Shown: positions 34,820 through 43,294 of the stretch, in pieces | Layout of the letters: each line of letters opens with the position of its first letter | Numbering within the stretch: position 1 is the first letter of the stretch | Assembly: GCF_036059255.1 (NCBI RefSeq) | Contig: NZ_CP107947.1 | Span: 5,952,001 to 6,016,000, forward strand | Direction of reading: 5' to 3' | From: Micromonospora sp. NBC_00389 | GTDB lineage: Bacteria > Actinomycetota > Actinomycetes > Mycobacteriales > Micromonosporaceae | DNA length: 64,000 nt | Position numbers and translations under genes: made by a program | The notes under the pieces: generated by a model | Databases searched by the model: none | Seen by the model: only the letters and a program-made list of their open reading frames with translations | Told to the model about the DNA's origin: nothing

Positions 34820-35211
34820 CTCTGCGGCGCCAGGGTGCGCAGGACGCAGAACTCGTTGCCCTCGGGGTCTGCCATGACCACCCAGTTTCGGTCTGCGCCC
34901 TGGCCCACGTCCGTCTTGGTGGCGCCGAGGCCGAGCAATCTGGTTGCCTCATCGTCGGTGCTGCCGTCGATCGGGCTGACGTCGAGGTGAAGCCGGTTCT
35001 TCACGGTCTTGCCCTCGGGCACCTGGATGAACAGCAGGGTGGGCGACATCTGTCGGGCCCGAACATCCTCGACGGTCGGCACCCAGGAGCCGATCTCGAC
35101 CTTGCCCTCGCTCCGGTCGATCACCTTGAAGTCCAAGACCTCGCACCAGAAGGCCGCGAGCCTCTCCGGATCGTGGCAGTCAACGGCCAACTCGGTAAAC
35201 CTACTTGTCAT
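34816..35211 (-). CDS. VOC-family (glyoxalase-like) protein
   Basis: A 131-residue vicinal-oxygen-chelate protein of two beta-alpha-beta-beta-beta modules: [20 protein letters not shown], then [14 protein letters not shown] (metal His), and the end [20 protein letters not shown] with the metal-binding Glu. Members bind or modify small molecules. The stop codon TAG at 34816-34818 overlaps the TA target duplication of the converging IS630 element, so the final codons may have been trimmed by insertion. The fold appears complete. Confidence 0.8.
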   Translation of the reverse strand: MTSRFTELAVDCHDPERLAAFWCEVLDFKVIDRSEGKVEIGSWVPTVEDVRARQMSPTLLFIQVPEGKTVKNRLHLDVSPIDGSTDDEATRLLGLGATKTDVGQGADRNWVVMADPEGNEFCVLRTLAPQS

Positions 35212-35313
35212 GATCTGATGTACCTGTCTGCTGGGGGCTGATTCCTGTCCATGCCGGTGAGCTCATGGTCGACATGATCTCTTGGCCGAAGAGCCCGGGT
35301 GGAGGCTGGCCGG

Positions 35314-36230
35314 TCACCGGGTCAGGCCGACCAGCGTCGCCAGTCGCGCCACGCCGGCCGGCGCCGGGTGACCCCGAGCGACGTCGGCGATCACGGTACG
35401 CGCCAACGGCCGGCACCGGACCTCAGCCGGCGCGACGCTGTCCGCGTCCACGAGCGCGCGCGCGGCGCCGCGCAGGTCACCAACCTGCAGGTACGCCCGC
35501 GCGGCATCGACCAGGTACGCGCCCCGATACTCGGCCGGCAGCCGCCGCCACGGCTCCCGCCGGATCACCGTCACGTGCCGCCGCACCGCCTCGGCGGCGT
35601 CACCCCGCAAGAGCGCCTCCACCACCCGCGCCAGCTCAACGGCAATCGGCCCGAAGCTGGTGCGGTGCTGGTCGTCGTACCCCCTGAGCCTGGAGGCGAT
35701 CCTCGCGGCCCGGCCGGTCAGCTCTTCGGCGCGGCGAGTGTCGCCGCCACCGGCGGCGGCCATTGCGGCCTGGAGCAGCAGCGTCCCACCCACGGCCAAC
35801 TCCCCCGCCGGCCGCCGCGGCCCGGGCGCGCCTTCACCTCGGTGATCATGAGGTTGACGGGCGGTTTGATCTCGACAAGACCCGTCAACCTCATGACCAC
35901 CGAGGTGGGATGGGGCCGGGTGGGTGGGAGGTGGGAGGACGCGGTTCGCGGCGGTTAGCGTCGCGGCTAGGGCGAGGCGGTCACGGCCGGACGCGCGTAG
36001 CGCTTGGCCGACCGAGACGGCCGCTGTTGCCGCGAGGACCGGGTCGTCGCCGGCGGCGGCCATCGCCCGGTCGGCGGCCAGCCACCCGAGGTCGGCCTCG
36101 CCGAGCTTCACCAGGACCGACGAGGTGATCCGGTACGCCTGCACCAGGAGCTCCGCGGCCTGCGCGCCCTGGGCGGCGTCGAGCAGACCCGGCAGCACCC
36201 GCACCAACTGCGCGTAATGCGCGTGCATCC
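35314..36230 (-). pseudogene. XRE/TPR-type regulator, C-terminal remnant with an in-frame palindrome insertion
   Basis: A frame without its DNA-binding part: from LVRVLPGLLDAAQGAQAAEL and QAYRITSSVLVKLGEADLGW, TPR-like helices run on to VNVR-type ends (RTVIADVARGHPAPAGVARL). This is the C-terminal half of actinobacterial helix-turn-helix regulators with TPR repeats. Between AANRVLPP and GELAVGGTLLLQAAM about 40 codons derive from inserted DNA containing a 73-bp palindrome, yet the frame stays open. The 5' half is replaced by the GntR-TetR regulator gene, whose stop lies 4 bp upstream. A near-identical 3' end occurs at 26780-27037. Confidence 0.6.
35835..35907. repeat. 73-bp palindromic element inside a coding remnant
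   Basis: Two 27-base arms (35835-35861 and 35881-35907), complementary at 26 positions, around a 19-base loop. The inner arm reads CATGAGGTTGACGGG. It lies within the regulator remnant, interrupting the TPR-like protein. It looks like a mobile repetitive palindrome (REP/MITE type). Confidence 0.75.
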
Positions 36231-36233
36231 GAC

Positions 36234-37121
36234 CTAGTCCAATAGCGGCGCGAGCCCGTCGAGCAGTCGCTGCAGGCCGAACTCCAGCAGAATATCCAAG
36301 TCGAACTCGAGGTGGTCGGCGGCGATGGCGCGGGCCATCATAGGCAGTTGCCGGCTGGCCAGCACGGTCGCGAGGCGGTTCTGCTGCGCCCGCATCCACT
36401 CCTTGTCGGTCAGGCCGCTCTCCTGTTCGGCCTGCGCCTCGTCCTCCAGGTTCACCGCTGTGCCGCGTACGTAGTTTGCGACCATCACCGCCGCCCGAAA
36501 CTGCGTGTTCGGGTCCAAGCCGTACGCGTCCAGGGCCCGCATCGTCCATTCCGTGTGGGCCATCGCGTGCGGGGCCAGCAGCGGCCGGGTGAACGAGATC
36601 GCCTGGGCCAGCCACGTGTGCCGCCGGTACATCGACCATTGCAGCCGGGCGAGAGCTTCGACGCAGGCCCGCCAGCCGTCCGTTTCCGGTGACAGCGCCG
36701 GTGGCGGGTTGGCGGCCATAACCTTGTCCGTCATCAACAACACCAGCTCCTCCTTGTCTTGCACGTGTCGGTAGAGCGACATCGTCGGGACGCCGAGCTC
36801 GCCGGCGAGGCGGCGCATGGACAGGCCGGTCAGCCCTTCGGCGTCGGCGATGGTGATGGCCGTGCTGACCACGAGGTCGCGGTCCGGCCCCGACCCGACG
36901 GGCCGGGCTCGACGGGTCACGACCGTCCCGACGCCGGGCGTCGCTCGCACGAGGCCCTGCTCGCGCAGGGTGGCGAGAACCTTCGTTGCGGTCGCCATCG
37001 CGACCCCGTACTGCGCCGTGATCTGCCGGGTCGACGCGACCTTGGTACCGGGCGCGAGTTCGCCGGAGGCGATCCGGGCCGCGATCTCCGCAGCGATCCG
37101 CCGGAACTGCGGTACGTCCAC
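36234..37121 (-). CDS. GntR-TetR hybrid transcriptional repressor
   Basis: A 295-residue regulator with two DNA-binding domains. An N-terminal GntR winged helix spans residues 5-70 (ELAPGTKVASTRQITAQYGV, ATKVLATLREQGLVRATPGV). After a short linker comes a TetR helix-turn-helix (GLTGLSMRRLAGELGVPTMS, LYRHVQDKEELVLLM) and a TetR_C ligand-binding domain (LARLQWSMYRRHTWLAQAIS). Such fusions are known in actinobacteria. It is divergent from an ABC exporter and separated from it by palindromic sites, so it most likely represses that transporter and itself until a ligand binds. GTG 37121 has GGAGG five bases upstream. Confidence 0.85.
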   Translation of the reverse strand: MDVPQFRRIAAEIAARIASGELAPGTKVASTRQITAQYGVAMATATKVLATLREQGLVRATPGVGTVVTRRARPVGSGPDRDLVVSTAITIADAEGLTGLSMRRLAGELGVPTMSLYRHVQDKEELVLLMTDKVMAANPPPALSPETDGWRACVEALARLQWSMYRRHTWLAQAISFTRPLLAPHAMAHTEWTMRALDAYGLDPNTQFRAAVMVANYVRGTAVNLEDEAQAEQESGLTDKEWMRAQQNRLATVLASRQLPMMARAIAADHLEFDLDILLEFGLQRLLDGLAPLLD

Positions 37122-37137
37122 CACTACCTCCACGTGT

Positions 37138-37216
37138 ACTAGTGCACTCCACTTTAGTGCACTACCTCAGAATCCGGGGGTTAGCACTACTGCCTCGATC
37201 CATAGTGCATTTGTAC
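37138..37216. promoter_or_regulatory. Operator cluster TAGTGCACTA between regulator and ABC transporter
   Basis: The divergent region contains AGTGCACT (37141-37148), the perfect palindrome TAGTGCACTA (37155-37164), a related TTAGCACTAC near 37181, and TAGTGCAT (37203-37210). Four related sites in under 80 bp, with the pattern of GntR/YtrA-type operators, imply cooperative repression of both divergent promoters. Confidence 0.7.
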
Positions 37217-37250
37217 GGTGTACGAAGCAGCCACGGGAGAGGCATGGATC

Positions 37251-38009
37251 ATGACTGACGCAGTCCGACTCGAATCGCTTTACAAGACCTACGATGACAC
37301 CGTCACCGCGCTCGACGGCGTCACGGCCACCTTCGCCACCGGCACCTTCACCGCGGTGATGGGGCCGTCCGGTTCCGGCAAGAGCACCCTGCTGCAGTGC
37401 GCTGCCGGCCTCGACCGGCCCACCGCCGGCCGGGTGTTCATCGACGGCGCCGAACTGACGGCCACGAAGGACACCGCGATGACGAAGTTCCGCCGCCGCC
37501 GGGTCGGTTTCGTCTTCCAGGACTACAACCTGCTGCCGGCGTTGACCGTCGAGCAGAACGTCGTCCTGCCGCTGCGGCTGGCCGGCCGTCGCGCCGACCG
37601 CGAGCGCTGCCGCGCCGTGCTGGAGCAACTGGGCCTCGGCGAGCGCCTGCACGACCGGCCGGAGCAGCTCTCCGGCGGGCAGCGCCAGCGGGTCGCCGTG
37701 GCCCGGGCCCTGGTCACCGAGCCGGCCGTGATCTTCGCCGACGAGCCGACCGGCGCGCTGGACATGCGCAGCGCCCGGGAGGTTCTCACCCTGCTGCGCG
37801 CGGTGGTGCACGAGCGCGGCCGTACGGTGGTGATGGTGACCCACGACCCGGTCGCGGCCGCGTACGCGGACTCGGTGGTCTTCCTCGCCGACGGCCGCCT
37901 GGCCGGTGCACTGAGTGCGCCCACCGCGGATGCCGTCGCCGAGCGTCTGGCCCACCTGGGCGACCTGGTCGCCGAGCACACGCCCGGCCGGATCGGGGCC
38001 GTGGCATGA
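37251..38009 (+). CDS. ABC transporter ATP-binding protein (MacB/LolD type)
   Basis: A 252-residue ATPase: Walker [10 protein letters not shown] (residues 38-46), Q-loop in [19 protein letters not shown], signature [15 protein letters not shown], Walker [14 protein letters not shown]-loop VMVTHDP. The sequence is of the MacB/LolD class that powers FtsX-like permeases exporting peptides, lipids or drugs. GGGAGAGG lies 9 bases before the ATG at 37251. It overlaps the permease gene by ATGA and is controlled by the divergent GntR-TetR regulator. Confidence 0.9.
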   Translation: MTDAVRLESLYKTYDDTVTALDGVTATFATGTFTAVMGPSGSGKSTLLQCAAGLDRPTAGRVFIDGAELTATKDTAMTKFRRRRVGFVFQDYNLLPALTVEQNVVLPLRLAGRRADRERCRAVLEQLGLGERLHDRPEQLSGGQRQRVAVARALVTEPAVIFADEPTGALDMRSAREVLTLLRAVVHERGRTVVMVTHDPVAAAYADSVVFLADGRLAGALSAPTADAVAERLAHLGDLVAEHTPGRIGAVA

Positions 38010-39322
38010 TCGCCGTCGCGCTGCGCAACCTGCGGCACCGCCCCGGTGGTTTTGTGGCCACCTTCCTGTCCGCGTTCCTGGGCGCGACGCTGCTGATGGC
38101 GTTCGCGTCGCTGCTCGATACCGCCGCGACCGCGGACGCGGCAAGCGGTGAATCCCTGAGCACCACGGCCGGTGTCGGCGGCGGCTGGTGCCTGATCATC
38201 GTTGCCTTCGCGGTCACCTCGACCCTGAGTCTCGCGGTGCGTCAGCGTGCCGAGCAGGTGACCCTGCTGCGCCGGATCGGCGCGACCGGGCCGCAGCTTC
38301 GCCGCATGATCGTGGGAGAGGCTGCGGCGGTCGCCCTGGTGGCGTCGGTGGTGGCCGTGCCGGCGGGGCTGTACCTCGGCCGCGTGCTGCTCACGCTGAT
38401 GCAGAACACCGGCCAGGTCGGGGAGTCGGTGGGGTACGTTTTCGGGCCGATCGCGCTCGGTGCGGGCTTCGGCGTCACGCTGCTCGGCTCGATCGTCGCA
38501 GGCGTCGCAGCTGCTCGGCGTACGTCGCGGCCGACCGGTACCAAGGCGGCGCGGCCGCGGGTCCGACGGATCGGCGGGGTGGTTTTCCTGCTGGTCGGCG
38601 CGAACTGTTCGGTGCTGACCGCGACGCTGATGGACGGCAAGGGCATCGACGCGATGGCGACGGCGGGCCAGGCGGGTATCTGGGCGGCGATCGGGCTGGC
38701 CCTATTCGCCCCAGAGCTGCTGCGGCTGGTCACGGCGGTGCTGGGCACACCCGTACGGGCGCTCGGCGGCGTCGCCGGGGAGTTGGCAGTCCTCGGGGTG
38801 AGCCAGCGCACCCGGCAGCTGGCGGGCGCGGTGATGCCGGTGGTGCTGTTCACCGGCATCGCGACCGGCACGGTTTACATGCAGGACATCGAGGACAAGG
38901 CGTCGGCGGGCGCCGCCCAGCCGGACTATGCACAGGACATCCAGACGCTGAACTACGTGGTCGTCGGCATGATCACGGTCTTCGTGGCAATCATGCTGGT
39001 CAACACCCTGATCGCGGCAACGATGCACCGGCGGCGCGAGTTCGCCCAGCAGCGGCTGGCCGGCTCGACGCGGGGCCAGCTGATCGCGATGGTCACCCTG
39101 GAGGGCCTGTTGGTGACGGTCACGGGAGTGCTGTCAGGCTCGACGGCGGCGCTCTTCACGATCCTGCCGTTCGGCGCGGCCCGAGCGGACCGCATTTGGC
39201 CGGACGCCACACCCATCGCGTACGCGATCATTGTCACAGTGGCCGAAGCGCTCACGGGCGCGGCAGTCCTCGGCACGACGAGGCGTGCGCTGAGCGGCCC
39301 GGCAGTCGCCGCCATCCATTGA
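38006..39322 (+). CDS. ABC transporter permease (FtsX-like)
   Basis: A 438-residue permease with an N-terminal helix (FVATFLSAFLGATLLMAF) and two FtsX-type bundles, each ending in a characteristic pattern (RQRAEQVTLLRRIGATGPQL and MHRRREFAQQRLAGSTRGQL). It starts by the ATGA overlap with the ATPase stop. With the ATPase it should form an exporter dimer; the substrate is unknown, but the TetR-like sensor suggests an antibiotic or cell-surface compound. Confidence 0.85.
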   Translation: MIAVALRNLRHRPGGFVATFLSAFLGATLLMAFASLLDTAATADAASGESLSTTAGVGGGWCLIIVAFAVTSTLSLAVRQRAEQVTLLRRIGATGPQLRRMIVGEAAAVALVASVVAVPAGLYLGRVLLTLMQNTGQVGESVGYVFGPIALGAGFGVTLLGSIVAGVAAARRTSRPTGTKAARPRVRRIGGVVFLLVGANCSVLTATLMDGKGIDAMATAGQAGIWAAIGLALFAPELLRLVTAVLGTPVRALGGVAGELAVLGVSQRTRQLAGAVMPVVLFTGIATGTVYMQDIEDKASAGAAQPDYAQDIQTLNYVVVGMITVFVAIMLVNTLIAATMHRRREFAQQRLAGSTRGQLIAMVTLEGLLVTVTGVLSGSTAALFTILPFGAARADRIWPDATPIAYAIIVTVAEALTGAAVLGTTRRALSGPAVAAIH

Positions 39323-39647
39323 CCACAGTGCTCGTCCCCCGCCAACTGAACGGCGGGGGACGGCGTGCATCTACCAAGAGCCGGCGGTCCGGCGGGTGGC
39401 TGCCGTCTAGCCGACCCACTGGCCCGCCCTTGGTCACCGCCTTCGGGAGCCGGGTCCGGCATACCAACGGCTGCGGCCAGGTGTCGGGCATTGTCGATCC
39501 GTGCAGCATGTCGGCGGTCTGGCGACAGCTGGCCACATCCGTTGCCACTGCTTTCGCTGCCTCTTCGCTGCCTTCGATGACTTACGCGTTACGGGTCGGT
39601 CTGCGGGTGCTGGTTCACCGCCTGGTGCTCGTGCTCGACGTGGTGTC
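39323..39647. other. Intergenic region left of the IS3 element
   Basis: 325 bp after the permease stop. No frame has clear coding bias; an ATG near 39577 opens a Val/Leu-rich frame (LRVGLRVLVHRLVLVLDVV) that would have continued across the IS3 insertion point, but no homology or ribosome site supports it. CCCCCGCC near 39340 and GGCGGGGGACGG close by can pair and may terminate the transporter operon. Confidence 0.4.
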
Positions 39648-39712
39648 TGAGCCACCCCCGCTTTCATGGAGCTTCTTGATCATGGTCTGATGGCCGTGGG
39701 GAGGAAGTTTCT

Positions 39713-40024
39713 GTGGCAGCACCGAAGAAGTACCCCGACGAGCTGCGTCAGCGTGCTGTGCGTTTGTATCGCGAGTCGGACCCGAAGCCCGTGATCCGGC
39801 GTCTCGCCGAGCAGCTCGGCGTGCATCACGAGGCGTTGCGGAACTGGATCCGGCAGGCCGAGGCCGACGCTGACGAGCGTCACGACCGGCCCACCAGCGA
39901 GATGGCCGAGGAGAACCGCCGGCTGCGCAAGGAAGTCGCCGAGCTGCGACGGGCGAACGAGATCTTGAAAGCGGCGAGCGCGTATTTCGCGGCGGAGCTC
40001 GACCCGACCCGGCGACGGTCATGA
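39713..40024 (+). CDS. IS3-family OrfA (HTH subunit)
   Basis: 103 residues: helix-turn-helix PDELRQRAVRLYRESDPKPV, RRLAEQLGVHHEALRNWIRQ, then a leucine-zipper-like EENRRLRKEVAELRRANEIL. GGAGGAAG precedes the GTG start. It overlaps orfB by ATGA; in IS3 elements a frameshift at this junction usually makes the OrfAB transposase. Confidence 0.9.
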   Translation: MAAPKKYPDELRQRAVRLYRESDPKPVIRRLAEQLGVHHEALRNWIRQAEADADERHDRPTSEMAEENRRLRKEVAELRRANEILKAASAYFAAELDPTRRRS

Positions 40025-40947
40025 CGTTCATTTATGAACACCGTGACCAGTTCGCGGTCGCGCTCCTGTTACGGGTTCTCAACGTCGGCGCCTCCACCTA
40101 CTACGCGTGGGTCAAGCAGGCCGAACAACCCTGCGACCGCGACATGGTCGACCTGGGCCTGATCTCCAACATCCACGAGGTATGGGAGGCGTCCGGGCAC
40201 ACCTACGGTGCGGACCGAGTGCACCGGCAGCTCCGCCGTGACGGCATCCGGGTGGGCCGCAAGCGGGTCGAGCGGCTGATGGCCGACCAGGGCTGGCAGG
40301 GCGCGTTCCTGCGTCGCGGCTGGCGCGGCGGCTCTACCCGGCAGGACCCTCGGGCGACGCCGGCGCCAGATCTGGTCAACCGGCAGTTCACCGCCGCCGG
40401 GCCGAACCGGCTGTGGGTCGCCGACGCCACCCGCATCCCGTGCGGTGAGGGCGTGTTCTGGCTGGCGGCGGTCCGCGATGTCTTCTCCCGCCGGATCGTC
40501 GGCTGGAAGACCTCCGACCGCTGCGACACCGACCTGATCCTCGCCGCCCTCGAATACGGGATCTGGTCACGCGATGTCCGAGACGGCCAGTTGATCCATC
40601 ACAGCGACAGGGGATCGAACTATACGTCTTTCCGGTTCACGGAACGGCTGCAGGACAACGGAATCCTGCCGTCCATGGGCTCCGTCGGTGACTCGTACGA
40701 CAACGCCCTGATGGAGAACTTCTGGTCCACGCTGAAGATCGAACTCGTCTACCGCACGAGCTGGCGAACCTGCGACGAGGCCGAGAACGCGATCTTCGCG
40801 TACATCGACGGCTGGTACAACACCCACCGCATCCAGAAAGAACTCGGCTACCTCAGCCCCGACGAATACGAGACCGCCTGGCACACCAGCCAGCACGACC
40901 AGGCCGAGCCACCTATCGCCACCCCTGCACCAGCCGGCAGCAGGTAA
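40021..40947 (+). CDS. IS3-family OrfB transposase
   Basis: 308 residues with HTH_21 (YGADRVHRQLRRDGIRVGRK) and the rve integrase core: Asp in RLWVADATRIPCGEGVFWL, Asp in QLIHHSDRGSNYTSFRF, Glu in NALMENFWSTLKIELVYR. The DDE spacing and the C-terminal EYETAWHTSQ are typical, so it is catalytically complete. Confidence 0.9.
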   Translation: MTFIYEHRDQFAVALLLRVLNVGASTYYAWVKQAEQPCDRDMVDLGLISNIHEVWEASGHTYGADRVHRQLRRDGIRVGRKRVERLMADQGWQGAFLRRGWRGGSTRQDPRATPAPDLVNRQFTAAGPNRLWVADATRIPCGEGVFWLAAVRDVFSRRIVGWKTSDRCDTDLILAALEYGIWSRDVRDGQLIHHSDRGSNYTSFRFTERLQDNGILPSMGSVGDSYDNALMENFWSTLKIELVYRTSWRTCDEAENAIFAYIDGWYNTHRIQKELGYLSPDEYETAWHTSQHDQAEPPIATPAPAGSR

Positions 40948-41110
40948 CCACCGCTCCATCAAAGCGGGGGGAACTCATGTCGGCGTTCGCGCCCGCTCTT
41001 GCTCGTCGGTTTGGCTGCTCGGCAGATCCCCCGTCGCCTCTCCTACTTGAATGCGGCAGGATCGGCATGATCAGAGAGGAAATGGACGGCGCTAGGACTG
41101 AGGAGAGACT

Positions 41111-41269
41111 GTGGAACGCGTGACGGGCATCGGCGGGGTCTTCTTCCGGACCCACGACCCCGACCGAGTCAACCAGTGGTATGCCACCCACCTCGGGGTT
41201 GACCTGGCGCCAGAGTCCTACGACGTACCCTTGGTCGAGCTCAGGCAGGAACGACCCGCCGTAGACTAG
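41111..41269 (+). pseudogene. Truncated VOC-family gene
   Basis: 52 residues from a GTG with GGAGAGACT upstream: ITGIGGVFF-type first module (VTGIGGVFFRTHDPDRVNQW, YATHLGVDLAP) of a VOC protein, then a short ELRQERPAVD tail and TAG. Intact relatives have about 110-120 residues, so the second module is missing. It lies between the IS3 element and the end of treZ. Confidence 0.6.
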
Positions 41270-41433
41270 GACGCCGACCCTCCGGGTGGCCTACTCCAAG
41301 AGCCACTGCCAGAGGTCGGTCGGGACGACTCGCAGCGTGGGCAGATGTCAACGACGTCAGACTGGCTGACTGTATCGCTCGCTGCGTCGGCAGAGCGTCC
41401 GGCTAGAGATACGACTGACTCTCGGCTTCATCC

Positions 41434-41575
41434 TCAAGCGCAGAGATTGATCGAGGCGCTGTCGTTGGCAAGTTCGCATGCCAGCCCGATACCGGGTGGA
41501 ATTCCGTCGCCAAACTCAAGCCGCAGTTGTCCCCAGTCGGGTCCGAGTACCTGCCATGTACTTACCTCTTCAAAG
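41434..41575 (-). pseudogene. Low-GC gene fragment abutting treZ
   Basis: A minus-strand frame of about 45 codons ends at TGA 41434-41436 with EEVSTWQVLGPDWGQLRLEF, then DGIPPGIGLACELANDSASI and NLCA. Many third positions are A or T, unlike the neighbouring genes, suggesting an acquired gene of which only the 3' end remains; its 5' edge coincides with the treZ stop. The family is not recognised. Confidence 0.35.
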
Positions 41576-43294
41576 CGCCACGATCGCCGCCGTCTCCGCT
41601 GGCAGCTGGATCCGGTCCCGCATCACCGTGACCCCCTCCCCCGTCGCCAACAGCACCCGTCGCGCCACCCCAGGCAACGAGATCCCCTGCCCCCGCCCAG
41701 CCAGGTTCGCCACGACGAGCGTGTCCCCCCGCCGCATCAGCAAAAACTGATCCCCATGCTGCACCGAAACAGCGTGCAACCGAGGATCCGACAGGTCCGG
41801 AAGAGACCGACGCAGCGCAATCAACCGCTGATAGAACGACAGCATCTCCCGATGCTCAGGCTTGTCCAGCTCCGCCCAGTCCAACCGCGACCGCACAAAC
41901 GTCTGCGGATCCTGCGGATCGGGCACGTCCCCCTCAGCCCACCCGTGCGAGGCGAACTCCCTCCGCCGCCCCAGAGCCACCGCGGTAGCCAACTCCGGCT
42001 CCGGATGCGACGTGAAGAACTGCCACGGCGTAGACGCCGCCCACTCCTCCCCCATGAACAGCATCGGCGTAAAGGGCGCGGTCAACAGCAGCACAGCCCC
42101 CACGCGCAAGAGAGGGGGCGACAGCGAAGCCGAGATCCGGTCACCAGTAGCCCGGTTGCCGATCTGGTCGTGGTTCTGCAGGTAAGCCACCAGCCGATGA
42201 CCAGGGACGCGCGAGTCCAGAGGCCGCCCATGATGACGGTTGCGGAAGCTGGACCAGGTGCCGGCGTGGAAGAACCCACCGGTCAGCACATCAGACAGCG
42301 TCTCCAGCGACCCGAAGTCCCCGTAGTAGCCCTGCCGCTCCCCCGTCAGCAACGTGTGCAGCGCGTGGTGGGCGTCGTCGTTCCACTGGGCGTGCAGCCC
42401 AAAGCCGCCCGCCTCCCGAGGGGTGATCAGCCGTGGATCGTTGAGGTCGGATTCAGCGATCAGCGACAGCGGCCGGCCCAGGTGGGTGGAGAGCGCCTCG
42501 ACCTCGATCGCCAACTCTTCGAGCAGCGGAACCGCCCGGGTGTCGGGCAGGGCGTGCACGGCGTCCAAGCGCAGGCCGTCGACGTGGTAGTCGCGCAGCC
42601 ACATCAGCACACTGTCGATGATGTAGCGGCGTACCTCGTCGGAGTGCGGGCCGTCCAGGTTGACCGAGCGGCCCCAACTGTTGCTCTGCTCGGCGAGGTA
42701 CGGGCCGAACCGCGGCGCGTAGGCCCCGGAGGGCCCGAAATGGTTGTAGACGACGTCGAGGATCACCCCCAGCCCCTTGGCGTGGGCGGCGTCGACGAGC
42801 CGTTTCAGGCCGTCCGGGCCGCCATAGGGCTGGTGCGGGGCGTACCAGCAGACCCCGTCGTACCCCCAGTTGTGTTCGCCGTTGAACGCGTTGACCGGGA
42901 GCAGTTCGATCAGGTCGACGCCGAGCGAGACGAGGTGGTCGAGGCGGTCGATGGCCGCGTCGAAGGTGCCCTCCGGGGTGAAAGTGCCGACGTGCAGCTC
43001 GTAGAGGATGCTGCCGGGCAGTTGCCGCCCGGTCCACGAGCTGTCGGTCCACTCGAAGGCGGCGTGGTCGTAGCGTCGGCTCGGCCCGTGCACTCCCGCA
43101 GGCTGCCACGGCGACCGGGGGTCGGGCAGCGGAGTCTCGTCGTCGTTCAGCAGAAAGGAGTAGTCGAGGCCGGCGTCGGGCACCTCGACCCGCCACCAGC
43201 CGTCAGCGGCGGCGCGCATCTCGTGGTCGGCGGCGCCGGCCAGGCGCAGCCGGACCCGGGTGGCGTCCGGCGCCCACACGGTGAATTCGGTCAT
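41570..43294 (-). CDS. treZ: Malto-oligosyltrehalose trehalohydrolase
   Basis: 574 residues, normal for the family. It releases trehalose from maltooligosyl-trehalose in the cytosol. An N-terminal CBM48/E-set domain (residues 1-95, FTVWAPDATRVRLRLAG) precedes the GH13 barrel: VILDVVYNHFGPSG, nucleophile Asp in DGLRLDAVHALPD, acid Glu in LIAESDLNDPRL, third Asp in YLQNHDQIGNRATGD; then a C-terminal beta domain. It is the last gene of the treX-treY-treZ operon and starts by an ATGA overlap with treY. The stop overlaps a foreign gene fragment. Confidence 0.95.
   Translation of the reverse strand: MTEFTVWAPDATRVRLRLAGAADHEMRAAADGWWRVEVPDAGLDYSFLLNDDETPLPDPRSPWQPAGVHGPSRRYDHAAFEWTDSSWTGRQLPGSILYELHVGTFTPEGTFDAAIDRLDHLVSLGVDLIELLPVNAFNGEHNWGYDGVCWYAPHQPYGGPDGLKRLVDAAHAKGLGVILDVVYNHFGPSGAYAPRFGPYLAEQSNSWGRSVNLDGPHSDEVRRYIIDSVLMWLRDYHVDGLRLDAVHALPDTRAVPLLEELAIEVEALSTHLGRPLSLIAESDLNDPRLITPREAGGFGLHAQWNDDAHHALHTLLTGERQGYYGDFGSLETLSDVLTGGFFHAGTWSSFRNRHHGRPLDSRVPGHRLVAYLQNHDQIGNRATGDRISASLSPPLLRVGAVLLLTAPFTPMLFMGEEWAASTPWQFFTSHPEPELATAVALGRRREFASHGWAEGDVPDPQDPQTFVRSRLDWAELDKPEHREMLSFYQRLIALRRSLPDLSDPRLHAVSVQHGDQFLLMRRGDTLVVANLAGRGQGISLPGVARRVLLATGEGVTVMRDRIQLPAETAAIVAL

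Larger units (their letters stand above)
39648..40977 (+). mobile_element. IS3-family insertion sequence, complete
   Basis: 1,330 bp with imperfect 23-bp terminal inverted repeats (39648-39670 and 40955-40977; 4 mismatches; outer TGAG, inner CCCCCGCTTT) and a 4-bp target duplication TGTC on both sides (39644-39647, 40978-40981). It carries orfA and orfB on the plus strand. All parts are intact. Confidence 0.9.

Noticed and set aside
35314..37152. A 612-codon minus-strand frame reading through the GntR-TetR gene into the regulator remnant
   Set aside because: The first 300 codons are a shifted-frame shadow of the GntR-TetR regulator; only the part below 36230 has real protein character.
30800..41500. 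Integrative element or prophage
   Set aside because: IS elements are plentiful, but there is no integrase, tRNA attachment site, or conjugation or phage gene.
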